The position numbers were made by a program, and so were the translations under genes. Positions 24,859 through 34,417 of a DNA stretch of 64,000 bases are shown piece by piece. Position 1 is the stretch's first letter. Every line of letters starts with the position of its first letter. The stretch is from Bacilli bacterium (GTDB taxonomy: Bacteria; Bacillota_I; Bacilli_A; RF39; UBA660): positions 151,974 to 215,973 of the forward strand of contig JAFSEY010000004.1 of the NCBI GenBank assembly GCA_017435485.1, read 5' to 3'. Under the pieces are notes generated by a model that was given only the letters and a program-made list of their open reading frames with translations, was not told the DNA's origin and did no database searches.

Positions 24859-27317
24859 AAATATTATATATTTGCAATTTTGTAGATAAAAATTATTTTA
24901 ACGATATTTTTAATAAAGCCTTGGAAAAACCAATTCAAAGTATTCAAAAGTTTAATGAATTATTTGTTGAAGGTATACGAAAAAATAAAGATGTAGAAAG
25001 TATAAATATATTATCTCATGCTCCAGTTAATAGAAAAACATCTAAAAAATATTTCTGGAAAGGTAAATCTTTAGAAGATGGAAATATTAAATATAGTTAT
25101 ATTCCCTTTATAAACATTAAAATATTAAAACAAATCTGTTTGTTTATAATGAGTATTTTTTGTGTATTATTTTGGAATGTAAAATACATCAATAAAAACA
25201 GGACTATTATAGTGGATGGTTTTGTTCCAGTAATTTCTACAGTTGCTGTAATAATTGGTAAAATTTTTAATATAAGGATTATATCTCTTTATACTGATAT
25301 TGTTAAGTTTGATGCAAATGATACGTTTGTTAAAAAAAATTTTGGGCGAAATTTTATTAAAAAGGTAATTAATATAGGAGATGTTATTAATTTAAAGTTT
25401 ACTGATATGTTCATATTATTAACATTGCAAATGAATGAAATAATTAATAAAAATAATAAACCTTTTATTGTTATAGAAGGTTTTGTGGATAGTAAGTTTA
25501 ACCCTCAAAAAAATGTTGAAAAGAAAAAAGCAATTATGTATGCTGGTGGATTATACGAAAAATATGGTGTAAAATTATTAATCGATTCATTTATCGAATG
25601 GGATAATTCTGAATATGAATTATGGTTATGTGGCGGTAATGGAGATTTAATTGATTATATAAATAATTTAAATTATAAAAATATTGTATATTATGGAGCT
25701 TTACCAAATGATAAAATTGTAGAAATGGAGCAAGCTTCTACTTTATTAGTTAATCCTAGATTTAGTAATGAGGAATATACTAAATATTCATTTCCTTCAA
25801 AAAATATGGAATATATGATATCTGGGACACCTGTTTTAACAACTAAGCTTCCGGGAATGAAAAAAGAATACTATGATTATGTTTATTTGATAGAAGAAGA
25901 AACTAAAAATGGATTTATTAGTAAATTTAAGGAAATAACAAAAAAAACAACAAAAGAATTGCAAGCATTTGGAAAAAAGAGCCAAGATTTCGTTTTAAAA
26001 GAAAAGAATAATATAATTCAAGCAAAAAAAATTATAGATAAAATAAAAAAAGTTAAAATAAAAAAGAGAACTGCAAAAGATAAATTAGTGTTTTTTTATA
26101 TAGCTGTTAGTATTATTTTTTTGTTTCTTTCTATGGCAAATGTTTATGGATTATATAAAGTATCTTTAAAAACTTATTTTATTTATATTGTTAGCATAAT
26201 TTTCTTGATTTTGGGGTTAAAAATTAAATTAAAAGAAAAGCAAATTAATAAGAAAGATAAAAAAAGTATTATAGATGTAACTATTAAAATGTTTGATTCG
26301 GAAATTTTTAGAATAATTATATTGTGTTGTATGTTTATAATAATGGGATATTTTCTTAAATATTTATTTATTATAAAAGATTTACCGGCTTCGGAAATTA
26401 GAATGGCAGCTTTTGATAAATTATATAGTAATGCATATGATGCTGTATTTTACTTATATGTTGTTAATAATATAAATGTTTTATTTACGATATTAATTCC
26501 ATTATTAATTTTTGATAATTCTTTAAAACATAAACATATAAAATTTAATTTATGTGTAATGATTATTTCTTTTATTTTGTTTAGTTTAATTGGATTTGGT
26601 AGATTAAATTTTTTGAATATAATATTAGCTTTTCTTTTTGTAGGTTTATATTTTGTAAAATTTGAAAATATTTTTAAAAAGAAAAATCTATTGTATTTTA
26701 TAGCTGGTATTTTATTGATTTTTATTGTATCGATGCTATTTATTTATATTAGAGTTTTTAGTTCTAATCAATCTAATGGTTTATTTAGTTTAATTAATTA
26801 TCAAACAAAACAAATTTTTGAATATTTTTTAGGCTCTTTTAGAGCATTAGATGTATTTATAAGTAATGGTTTTAATGGGATTTCTAGATATTCTTTTGGT
26901 CGCGCAACTTTTGCGGGCATTGATGAAATAGTTTTATATCCAATAAAATTCTTTGGAATTGAAGTATTAAGCTTTAATCAAATTGTTTCACCTTTAACTC
27001 AAGAGGGAATAGCGGTGGGTTATAATACACCATATTATAATGCCTTTTATACATCAATTATGAATTATTATTTAGATTTTGGATTTTTAGGAGTTTGTTT
27101 GTTCTCCTATTTACATGGTTTATTTATAAATTATATATTTAAATTATATAATAATCGTGAAACAATCATATCTAAGGTTTTAATTGTTTTGGTATCTATT
27201 AATTTGTTTATGGGGATTTTAAAATGGAATTATCAAGCCGGTAATATGACATTTTTAATAATATTAATGATATTGTTTGAAAATTTTAGTATTCTTAAAG
27301 AAAGGAAAATAAAATGA
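24855..27317 (+). CDS. Fusion of a GT4-like glycosyltransferase and a Wzy-like polymerase
   Basis: Residues about 1-400 are a GT-B glycosyltransferase: ILYICNFVDKNYF, VVDGFVPVIST-like middle with two hydrophobic helices, IMYAGGLYEKYGVKLLIDSF, YYGALPNDKIVEME and the donor site FPSKNMEYMISGTPVLTT. From about residue 410 to the end there are ten or more hydrophobic helices with a larger exterior loop containing RYSFGRATFAGIDE and NTPYYNAFYTSIMNYYLDFG, the appearance of an O-antigen or repeat-unit polymerase. Such enzymes are normally separate proteins. The single frame is unbroken, and 4-base overlaps with both neighbours argue for a genuine fusion. No other polymerase candidate is present in the locus. 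Confidence 0.78.
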   Translation: MKILYICNFVDKNYFNDIFNKALEKPIQSIQKFNELFVEGIRKNKDVESINILSHAPVNRKTSKKYFWKGKSLEDGNIKYSYIPFINIKILKQICLFIMSIFCVLFWNVKYINKNRTIIVDGFVPVISTVAVIIGKIFNIRIISLYTDIVKFDANDTFVKKNFGRNFIKKVINIGDVINLKFTDMFILLTLQMNEIINKNNKPFIVIEGFVDSKFNPQKNVEKKKAIMYAGGLYEKYGVKLLIDSFIEWDNSEYELWLCGGNGDLIDYINNLNYKNIVYYGALPNDKIVEMEQASTLLVNPRFSNEEYTKYSFPSKNMEYMISGTPVLTTKLPGMKKEYYDYVYLIEEETKNGFISKFKEITKKTTKELQAFGKKSQDFVLKEKNNIIQAKKIIDKIKKVKIKKRTAKDKLVFFYIAVSIIFLFLSMANVYGLYKVSLKTYFIYIVSIIFLILGLKIKLKEKQINKKDKKSIIDVTIKMFDSEIFRIIILCCMFIIMGYFLKYLFIIKDLPASEIRMAAFDKLYSNAYDAVFYLYVVNNINVLFTILIPLLIFDNSLKHKHIKFNLCVMIISFILFSLIGFGRLNFLNIILAFLFVGLYFVKFENIFKKKNLLYFIAGILLIFIVSMLFIYIRVFSSNQSNGLFSLINYQTKQIFEYFLGSFRALDVFISNGFNGISRYSFGRATFAGIDEIVLYPIKFFGIEVLSFNQIVSPLTQEGIAVGYNTPYYNAFYTSIMNYYLDFGFLGVCLFSYLHGLFINYIFKLYNNRETIISKVLIVLVSINLFMGILKWNYQAGNMTFLIILMILFENFSILKERKIK

Positions 27318-28585
27318 GAGTTTTATGGATAGTTAATACAATTTTTAATTACCCTGCAAAAAAAATGAAATTAAAACCAACAGTTTTTGGAGGTTGGTTA
27401 AATTCATTATTTAATAATTTAAAAAATAGAAAAGAGATTGAAAAGTTAGCTATTGCTACAGTTTATAATGGTAGGGAATTAAAAAAATTTGAAGATGGTA
27501 ACGTTGTATATTATTTGTTACCAGTTAATAACATAAATAAATATGATAAGAAATTAGAAACTATGTGGTATAAGGTAACAAAAGAATTTTTTCCAGATGT
27601 AGTTCATATTCACGGTACTGAATATCCTCATGTTTCTGCTTTTTTAAATTGTAATTTGAATGTTAAAACTTGTACCTCTATTCAAGGATTGGTTTCTGTA
27701 TGTGGTGTAAAAGATACATATAATGCAGGGATTAATGCTAAAGATATGTTAAAAAGCATTACTATTAGGGATATTCTAAAAAAAGATCTATTATTTTTTC
27801 AATATAGAAACTTTATAAAAAAGGGGTTCTTTGAAAAAAGTACTTTACAAAAGACAAATATTATAATTGGAAGAACTTCGTGGGATAAAGCATATGCTTA
27901 TAAAATTACTAAAGAAAACAAATATGAATTATGTAATGAGAGTTTAAGAGAAGTTTTTTATACAAATAATTGGGATATAAATAATATCAATAGACATACC
28001 ATTTTTGTAAGTCAGGCTACTTATCCTATAAAAGGATTTCATAAAGTTATTGAAATGTTAAATATTATAAAAGACGAATATCCTGATATATTGATTTATG
28101 TTGCTGGTCCTAATATCATTAAAAATGATAGTATTAAAGAGAAACTTAAGATGAATGGATATAGTAAATATATTAACAAATTAGTAAAAAAATATAAATT
28201 ACAAAATAATATTAAATTTGTTGGTTTATTAAATGAACAAGATATGTGTAATTATTTGTTGAAGTCGCATGTTTTTTTACAAGCATCTTCAATAGAAAAT
28301 AGTCCAAACTCATTAGGCGAAGCTATGCTTTTAGGTATGCCTGTTGTAGCATCGTATGTTGGTGGAACTGCTGATATGTTATTAGATAAACAAGAAGGTT
28401 TATTATATCCCTTTGGAGATTGTGCAATGATGGCGAAATATATAAAGGATATTTTTAATGACGATAAATATGCATTGAAATTAGGAAAAAATGCTCAAAT
28501 GCATGCTAGAATAACACATAATATTATAACTAATGTTAATAAAACTATAGAAATATATAACAAATTACAAAAGGAGGAAGAATGA
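27314..28585 (+). CDS. Glycosyltransferase family 4
   Basis: A GT-B retaining enzyme: RVLWIVNTIFNYPAKKM at the start, DVVHIHGTEYPH, a conserved acceptor-domain pattern, then HTIFVSQATYPIKGFHKVIE, KFVGLLNEQDM and the EX7E site SIENSPNSLGEAMLLGMPVV. It overlaps the neighbouring genes by 4 bases each side. The long insertion at about residues 140-200 is rich in lysine and phenylalanine and probably contacts the membrane. The sugar is unknown. Confidence 0.88.
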   Translation: MRVLWIVNTIFNYPAKKMKLKPTVFGGWLNSLFNNLKNRKEIEKLAIATVYNGRELKKFEDGNVVYYLLPVNNINKYDKKLETMWYKVTKEFFPDVVHIHGTEYPHVSAFLNCNLNVKTCTSIQGLVSVCGVKDTYNAGINAKDMLKSITIRDILKKDLLFFQYRNFIKKGFFEKSTLQKTNIIIGRTSWDKAYAYKITKENKYELCNESLREVFYTNNWDINNINRHTIFVSQATYPIKGFHKVIEMLNIIKDEYPDILIYVAGPNIIKNDSIKEKLKMNGYSKYINKLVKKYKLQNNIKFVGLLNEQDMCNYLLKSHVFLQASSIENSPNSLGEAMLLGMPVVASYVGGTADMLLDKQEGLLYPFGDCAMMAKYIKDIFNDDKYALKLGKNAQMHARITHNIITNVNKTIEIYNKLQKEEE

Positions 28586-29748
28586 AGATAACGTTTTTTT
28601 CAAATTTTTTAAACCATCATCAATTGCCATTTTGTATGGAAATGGTGGGTAAATTGGGTTCTAACTTTAAATTTGTTGTAACTGAAAAGATTCCTGAAGA
28701 AAGAATTAAATTAGGTTACGATGATATGAATAATGCTTATGATTTTGTTGTAAGAAGTTATGAAGATGAAAAAGAAGCTTTTCGTTTGGGGTTAGAAAGT
28801 GATGTTGTAATAATTGGAAGTGCTCCTTCAAAATATATAAAAAAAAGATTAAAATATAAAAAGCTAACCTTTAGATATTCGGAAAGAATATTTAAAAGGG
28901 GTTTTAATATCAGAACTTGGTTATCTTTAATAAAAAACTATACTTTTAAGGAAAGAAAAAATGTTTATTTATTATGTTCAAGTGCTTATGCGGCTCATGA
29001 TTATAATTGTGCTTTTGCGTTTAGAAATAGAACTTTAAAATGGGGTTACTTTCCTAAAAGTTATGAGTATGATATTGAAAAATTAATTGCAAAAAAAGAA
29101 AAAAATAAAGTTGTAGAAATATTATGGGTTGGAAGATTAGTTAACTATAAACATCCAGAATATGCAATTGAGGTTGCTAAACGTTTAAAAGATGATAATA
29201 TAAGATTTAAAATGAATATTATTGGAACAGGAAATTTAGAAAATAAATTAAGAGAATATATCAAAGATAATGAATTAGAAAATGAAGTATATTTATTGGG
29301 TGCTGTTAATAATAAATTAGTAAGATCTTATATGGAAAGTGCAAATATATATTTATTTACAAGTGACTATGAAGAGGGATGGGGAGCTGTTTTAAATGAG
29401 GCTATGAATAGTGCTTGTGCTGTAGTAGCTTGCCATGCAATTGGAGCAGTGCCTTTTATGGTTAAACATAATCAAAATGCATTAATATATAAAAATGGTT
29501 CAAAGGAAGAATTGTTTTCTTATACTAGAGAGTTAATTACAAATTCAAAAAAAAGAACTAAAATAGCAAAAAAAGCTTACAATACTATAAATGAGGATTG
29601 GAATGCATCTGTTGCCTTCAATAGATTATTAGAAATTATTAATGATTTTAAACGATTAAATAAATTTAAAGATGGTCCTTGTTCAATAGCAAAAAATATT
29701 AGTCAAAATAAAATGTATGATTGGATTATGAGTAATGAGAATGGTTAA
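28582..29748 (+). CDS. Glycosyltransferase family 4
   Basis: GT-B fold with ITFFSNFLNHHQLPFCMEM, a family opening seen in several polysaccharide loci. The second domain has EILWVGRLVNYKHPEYAIEV, MNIIGTGNLE, VYLLGAVNNKLV and the EX7E site EEGWGAVLNEAMNSA. AAGGAGGAAG before ATG 28582 is a strong ribosome site. The last 14 bases overlap the flippase gene. The transferred sugar is not known. Confidence 0.88.
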   Translation: MKITFFSNFLNHHQLPFCMEMVGKLGSNFKFVVTEKIPEERIKLGYDDMNNAYDFVVRSYEDEKEAFRLGLESDVVIIGSAPSKYIKKRLKYKKLTFRYSERIFKRGFNIRTWLSLIKNYTFKERKNVYLLCSSAYAAHDYNCAFAFRNRTLKWGYFPKSYEYDIEKLIAKKEKNKVVEILWVGRLVNYKHPEYAIEVAKRLKDDNIRFKMNIIGTGNLENKLREYIKDNELENEVYLLGAVNNKLVRSYMESANIYLFTSDYEEGWGAVLNEAMNSACAVVACHAIGAVPFMVKHNQNALIYKNGSKEELFSYTRELITNSKKRTKIAKKAYNTINEDWNASVAFNRLLEIINDFKRLNKFKDGPCSIAKNISQNKMYDWIMSNENG

Positions 29749-31033
29749 AAGTATAATAGAAAGATTTAAAAATTCAAAAATAATTAAAAACTCAATATGG
29801 ATGATTTTAGCTACTATTATTCAAATGTTTATTTCTCTTTTTCTGAATATATTTATTGCGAGATATCTTGGGGCTAACAACTATGGAGTTATTAATTACG
29901 GTTTATCTTTTGTAAATTTTTTTGCAAGTGTATGTACATTAGGATTAAATACAATAGTTATAAAGTATTTAGTAACTGAAAAAGAAAATCAGGGACAAAT
30001 TATATGGACTTGTATATTGTTAAGAATAATTTCCAGTATTATTTCTATTATGTTAATATTAATAGTTATTGTCTTTTTAAAAGGATATGATCAATTAATT
30101 CTTATAACAACTTTTTTACAATCTATTACATTAATTTTTGATTCTTTTTCTATTATTAATTTGTGGTATCAATCTAAATTAGAATCTAAATATACTGCAG
30201 TTGTTACATTTATTGCTTATATAGTTATGGCTCTATATAAAATAATATTATTGATAGCAAAGAAAAATGTAATATGGTTTGCTGCTTCACATTGTGTTTC
30301 ATCATTAGTAACATCCATACTATTAATTATTTTATATAAAAAACATAATGGACAAAAGTTTTCTTTTTCTTTACCTAAAGGTAAAGAATTATTAAAGCAA
30401 AGTTATCATTTTATCATATCTGGTTTAATGGTAGCTGTATATGCACAAACTGATAAAATTATGATTGGAAGTATGATAAAGGATATTTCAGCAGTAGGGT
30501 ATTATTCAGTTGCAACAACCGTGGTTTCACTATGGTCATTTATTCCAACTGCAATTATAAATTCTTTTCAACCTAACATTTTAGAAACGAAAAAAGTGGA
30601 TAGTAATTCTTATGAAAAGAAATTGGTTCAACTATATACAATAGTAATTTATTTGAGTATTTTATATACATTATTTATTCTAGTTTTTGGGAGACTATTG
30701 GTTTTAATTTTATATGGTAATGAATATTTGCCTGCCGTTGTGAGTTTAAAGATTGCGATAATTGGTTGTTTATTTTCGTTTGTTGGTGTCATAAGAGAAT
30801 TTTGGTTAATTTGTGAAAACAAACAAAAATACGCTAAGTGGTTTGCTCTAATTGGAGTTATTACTAATATAGTTCTTAACTTTATAATGATTCCATTCTT
30901 AGGTATAGAAGGGGCTGCTATAGCTACAACGATCACCCAAATTATGACTGGATTGTTTGCTCCTTTATTTTTTAGAGATACAAGACTCGCATTTAAACAT
31001 TTTTTAAAGGCTTTAATATTTCAATATCAATAA
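29735..31033 (+). CDS. Wzx-type polysaccharide flippase (MATE/MOP superfamily)
   Basis: The opening IIKNSIWMILATIIQMFISL, then FIARYLGANNYGVINYGLSF and LGLNTIVIKYLV is typical of repeat-unit flippases. About twelve hydrophobic helices follow, with DKIMIGSMIKDISAVGYYSV near the middle and GIEGAAIATTITQIMTG towards the end. It would move the lipid-linked repeat unit to the outside for the polymerase part of the upstream fusion protein. The end (IFQYQ) makes it a few residues shorter than many homologues. No clear ribosome site is seen, so translation may depend on coupling to the previous gene. Confidence 0.88.
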   Translation: MRMVKSIIERFKNSKIIKNSIWMILATIIQMFISLFLNIFIARYLGANNYGVINYGLSFVNFFASVCTLGLNTIVIKYLVTEKENQGQIIWTCILLRIISSIISIMLILIVIVFLKGYDQLILITTFLQSITLIFDSFSIINLWYQSKLESKYTAVVTFIAYIVMALYKIILLIAKKNVIWFAASHCVSSLVTSILLIILYKKHNGQKFSFSLPKGKELLKQSYHFIISGLMVAVYAQTDKIMIGSMIKDISAVGYYSVATTVVSLWSFIPTAIINSFQPNILETKKVDSNSYEKKLVQLYTIVIYLSILYTLFILVFGRLLVLILYGNEYLPAVVSLKIAIIGCLFSFVGVIREFWLICENKQKYAKWFALIGVITNIVLNFIMIPFLGIEGAAIATTITQIMTGLFAPLFFRDTRLAFKHFLKALIFQYQ

Positions 31034-31163
31034 ATTGTGATGTTTTGTAAAAACATTGAATTTGGTGACAAAAATTTATTAACTGAAATAATAAAACAAT
31101 TAAGTCTTTTTTTTGAAGACTAAATAAGTTATAATTAATTTAAAGATATAGAGGAGTAAAAAT

Positions 31164-32210
31164 ATGAAAAAGAAAATATTATTAGTATTATTACTATTAT
31201 TACTTTGCTGTGGTTGTGGCAAAAATGAAACAAATAAAAAAGAACAATCAAATAATAAGAAAGAAGACGTACAAATAAAAGAAGAGTTAAAAAATAATGA
31301 AGAAACAAAACAAAAAAAGGTTACTATTGTTGATTTAGATAGTAATAAAAGACCTATTGCTGTTATGATTAACACTCATAAACAAGCAAGACCTCAAGCA
31401 GGATTATCTGATGCAATTATTGTTTATGAACTTATGGTTGAAGGCGGCATTACGAGAATGATGGCATTGTATAACCAAGATTTTGAAGAAAAAAAGATTG
31501 GATCAATTAGAAGTTCAAGACATAATTATTTAGATTATGTATTGGAAAATGACGCAATTTATGTTCACTGGGGTGGATCAGATGTTGCATATGATCATAT
31601 AAAAAATTTAAAATTAGATCATATTGATGGTATGGTATATGGTAATAAATATTTCACTACTGATTCAAGTTTGAAAAGATCAAAAGAGCATACTAGATTT
31701 TCATCTAGTGATTTAATTAAAAAAGCTATTGCAGATAAAAAGTTTAGAACAACTACTGATAAAGGATACTTGCTAAACTATACTGCTGAAGAAGTTGATT
31801 TATCTAAAAAAGAAGATGCTAAAGTAGCAAATAATGTGACAATTAAGTATTCTAGTTATCAAACAGTTGCTTATGAATATAATGCTCTAGAGAAAGTTTA
31901 TTATAGAAGTATGAGTGGCAAAAAACATGACGATTTAGTTACTGGTGAACAATATCATTTTAAAAATATAATTGCTTATGATGTTCAATACGATAGTTAT
32001 GAAGGTACTAAATTAAGAGATTTAAAAAACATTGGTTCAGGTACTGGGGTATATATCACTAATGGCTATAGTATACCAATTAAATGGACTAAAGATAGTA
32101 GAGCAGGTCAAACTAAATATGCATATATGGATGGAACAGAAATAGATGTATCTGATGGTAATACATTTATTCAAATTTATCCAAAAGACGGAAAATTAAC
32201 AATTAATTAG
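31164..32210 (+). CDS. DUF3048 (YerB-type) lipoprotein
   Basis: A lipoprotein signal (KKKILLVLLLLLLCCGCGKN) gives lipid attachment at the cysteine in CCGC. A charged linker of about 45 residues leads to the DUF3048 domain: RPIAVMINTHKQARPQAGLS, VYELMVEGGITRMMAL, GSIRSSRHNYLDYV, VHWGGSD. The C-terminal half includes KIAY-type beta strands ending DGNTFIQIYPKDGKL. YerB proteins are surface lipoproteins of unknown biochemical role. The gene is monocistronic between the flippase and a terminator. A TATAAT lies at 31130-31135, AGAGGAG before the ATG. Confidence 0.87.
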   Translation: MKKKILLVLLLLLLCCGCGKNETNKKEQSNNKKEDVQIKEELKNNEETKQKKVTIVDLDSNKRPIAVMINTHKQARPQAGLSDAIIVYELMVEGGITRMMALYNQDFEEKKIGSIRSSRHNYLDYVLENDAIYVHWGGSDVAYDHIKNLKLDHIDGMVYGNKYFTTDSSLKRSKEHTRFSSSDLIKKAIADKKFRTTTDKGYLLNYTAEEVDLSKKEDAKVANNVTIKYSSYQTVAYEYNALEKVYYRSMSGKKHDDLVTGEQYHFKNIIAYDVQYDSYEGTKLRDLKNIGSGTGVYITNGYSIPIKWTKDSRAGQTKYAYMDGTEIDVSDGNTFIQIYPKDGKLTIN

Positions 32211-32216
32211 AACTAC

Positions 32217-32250
32217 AGTGAGGAAATTAACTTTTTCTTCACTTTTTTTA
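32217..32250 (+). terminator. Terminator of the DUF3048 gene
   Basis: AGTGAGGAAA (32217-32226) pairs with TTTCTTCACT (32234-32243, one G-T pair) and runs into TTTTTTT. It separates the polysaccharide side from the sigma-factor cluster. Confidence 0.75.
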
Positions 32251-32294
32251 TCTTTTATGTTAAGATAATAGTCCGATTAAAGGGGCTGTTAATT

Positions 32295-33257
32295 ATGGAA
32301 AAAAATATTGTTATAAACAACTTAAAAGATGTTTTAGAAAGTTCTACTATGACAACATACTTAAATAGTGTATCATCAGAAACAGAAAAATTTAAATGGC
32401 TTCAAAAAGCTTTATATTTTATGATTAGTACTGGTAATTATGAAGAAGTATATATGTATTTATTAAAGGGGTATGATATTACTTTTCCTAAAGAATATTT
32501 AAGTAATAAAATAAAAACAGAAAAAGAAATTCAAGAATTATTTAAAAATAATTATTTAGGAAAAGGTTTTTGGTATCATGGAACCTCAAAGTATGCTAGT
32601 GAAAATATTTTAGATAAAGGATTATGTAGTTTAGAACAAAGATATGGTAAAGAATTTATCACTGATGTTGTAATAGTTAATCAACTATGTAAGGACATAG
32701 CTAACTCGACCGAAAAATATAGCTTAGGTAAAGTAAAATTAGATGAAAAATTACCATTAGATTTTCTAAAAGGAAGTTTTAGTCGTGTTTGGTTAAGTGC
32801 TGAAATATCACAAGCATTTCATTATGCTAACAATAATAACGCTTGGCTTAGAACTTTTATTAAGAACTTATTAATATTTTTTAAAGTTCAATTTAACTAT
32901 ATAGATTATAATAATAAGGAAAATTTATACGAACAAATAACTAATTCTTTAATTAAAAGTAAAGCTATTATAAGCAAAGTTGAAATAGAAACGATATTAA
33001 ATTTTATTGATAAATATTATAATGATTTAGAAATGAGTAAATCTTTAAAAGATATAGCATTAGTTTTTATTAATCCAAATGCAAATTTAAATAACATAGT
33101 AACGTACCATGATGATAAAAATAGAGGTATTACTCATATTTTAGGACAAATAAGCACTCAGGAATTGTCTAGCACTTATATTGCTCAAGAAGATTTGGCG
33201 GTCTTAAATTTTAATGAAAATGGATCATTATCATTAAAACTAGGAAAAAGGGGATAA
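32295..33257 (+). CDS. ADP-ribosyltransferase-fold-like protein
   Basis: Not a recognised named family. Residues 93-112 read WYHGTSKYASENILDKGLCS, with the His-Gly-Thr motif and following amphipathic helix that open many ADP-ribosyltransferase-like (PARP, Tpt1, ART) folds. About 165-170 (VWLSAE), then AFHYANNNN, resembles the second strand region. A late acidic-hydrophobic strand (EDLAVLNF) could supply the third motif. The first 90 residues are helical and unassigned. It is the first gene after a terminator, 4 bases before a sigma-factor gene, so it probably belongs to the cluster. Modification of RNA polymerase by ADP-ribosylation is known in phage T4, but a link here is speculation. Confidence 0.5.
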   Translation: MEKNIVINNLKDVLESSTMTTYLNSVSSETEKFKWLQKALYFMISTGNYEEVYMYLLKGYDITFPKEYLSNKIKTEKEIQELFKNNYLGKGFWYHGTSKYASENILDKGLCSLEQRYGKEFITDVVIVNQLCKDIANSTEKYSLGKVKLDEKLPLDFLKGSFSRVWLSAEISQAFHYANNNNAWLRTFIKNLLIFFKVQFNYIDYNNKENLYEQITNSLIKSKAIISKVEIETILNFIDKYYNDLEMSKSLKDIALVFINPNANLNNIVTYHDDKNRGITHILGQISTQELSSTYIAQEDLAVLNFNENGSLSLKLGKRG

Positions 33258-33261
33258 TAAT

Positions 33262-34407
33262 ATGAAAAAATCTAATAATCTAACCTTTATTGATAAAGTA
33301 ATAAATTTAGAGTATACAGAAGAAACATTTTTCTTAAATTATTATCGTCTAACTGATTGTTTAAGAAAATTAGAATTTGATTCTTCTCATACCAATTGTC
33401 TAGCTTTGTTAAATAACAATCAAAATGTTTTAAAATTAATAAAGTATATGTTTAATAAAAATAAAGACGATATTTTATTAGGAAATTTTACTAATTTTAC
33501 TAAAGATTTAATATTAATTAACTTAATAATAGCCTACTGTGATTGCGCCCAAATTGAAATAAAGAAAAAGAAAATCAATATAAAACATTTAGCTAATCCA
33601 GTATTAACTTCTAAAGAAGAAATAGCATTATTTGACCTATATAAAATGGGTAATAGAGAAGCCATGGATATTATAATATTAAGAAATCTAAATTTAGTAA
33701 GGCATTTTTCTTATAAATTTGCTGAAAAATATGAAATAAAAGACATCCATACAATAAATGATATGATATCATATGGAACAATTGGATTATATGACGCTTT
33801 AAATGCTTTTGAGGCAAGTAAGGGGAAATTTACTACATATGCTTCTATAAAAATAATGTCACAAATTACATCTTATTTAAAGTATAATAATCATGTGATA
33901 AAAAAATCTAAATCATATACAGATCGTAAAACATATTTAGATAATAAAGAAAATGAGTTAACAGTTATTTTAGGTAGAAAACCAACCATAGAAGAATTTT
34001 CAAATTATGTTGGTTATTCTCAAACAGCTTTAAAAAAATTTGACCAAAAAGCTCTAACTATAGTAGATGCATATATTAAAACTGATAATGAAGAAATCAA
34101 TATTATAGATAATATAGAATCGCCTGATAGTATTGAACAAGAATTAAGCAAAAGCGAAATAATAGTTTTATTTCAAAAATGCAAGTTAACTAAATGTCAA
34201 ATGAAATATTTAATGCATTATTGTTTTGATAAGATGTCTTACCCGGAAATTGGAAGACTATATGATATAACTTATCAAGCAGTCCAAAATAACATAAAGT
34301 ATGCAATCATTAAAATAAAAAACTCAGAATATGGTCAAAATTATTTAAGTCAAGTGTTGGGGAATAAATTTGATGACATTTCGACAAGAAAAAGAACAAT
34401 AAATTAA
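33262..34407 (+). CDS. Divergent sigma-70 family sigma factor
   Basis: About 110 N-terminal residues are unassigned and helical. Region 2 spans about 115-210: LTSKEEIALFDLYKMGNREA, LRNLNLVRHFSYKFAEKY, MISYGTIGLYDALNAFEASK and KFTTYASIKIMSQI. The aromatic pair usual in region 2.3 (TYAtWWIRQ) is replaced by TYASIKIMSQ, which argues for altered promoter melting. Region 3 is about 215-285 (GRKPTIEEFSNYVGYSQTAL). Region 4 is about 310-370 (CQMKYLMHYCFDKMSYPEIG, then YQAVQNNIKYAIIKIKN). It sits between the ADP-ribosyltransferase-like gene and a sigma-region-4-like gene and is probably co-transcribed with both. Confidence 0.8.
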   Translation: MKKSNNLTFIDKVINLEYTEETFFLNYYRLTDCLRKLEFDSSHTNCLALLNNNQNVLKLIKYMFNKNKDDILLGNFTNFTKDLILINLIIAYCDCAQIEIKKKKINIKHLANPVLTSKEEIALFDLYKMGNREAMDIIILRNLNLVRHFSYKFAEKYEIKDIHTINDMISYGTIGLYDALNAFEASKGKFTTYASIKIMSQITSYLKYNNHVIKKSKSYTDRKTYLDNKENELTVILGRKPTIEEFSNYVGYSQTALKKFDQKALTIVDAYIKTDNEEINIIDNIESPDSIEQELSKSEIIVLFQKCKLTKCQMKYLMHYCFDKMSYPEIGRLYDITYQAVQNNIKYAIIKIKNSEYGQNYLSQVLGNKFDDISTRKRTIN

Positions 34408-34417
34408 GGAGGACTTT

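Noticed and set aside
30649..30936. Minus-strand ORF inside the flippase gene
   Set aside because: It is a complement of hydrophobic flippase codons without start signals.
31039..31057. Hairpin after the flippase as a terminator
   Set aside because: ATGTTTT and AAAACAT form a stem, but it is not followed by a T run, so termination is doubtful.
31100..31375. Antisense ORF over the DUF3048 lipoprotein start
   Set aside because: Its low-complexity, Ser/Phe-rich sequence is the mirror of a lysine- and leucine-rich signal peptide and linker; no ribosome site or family match.
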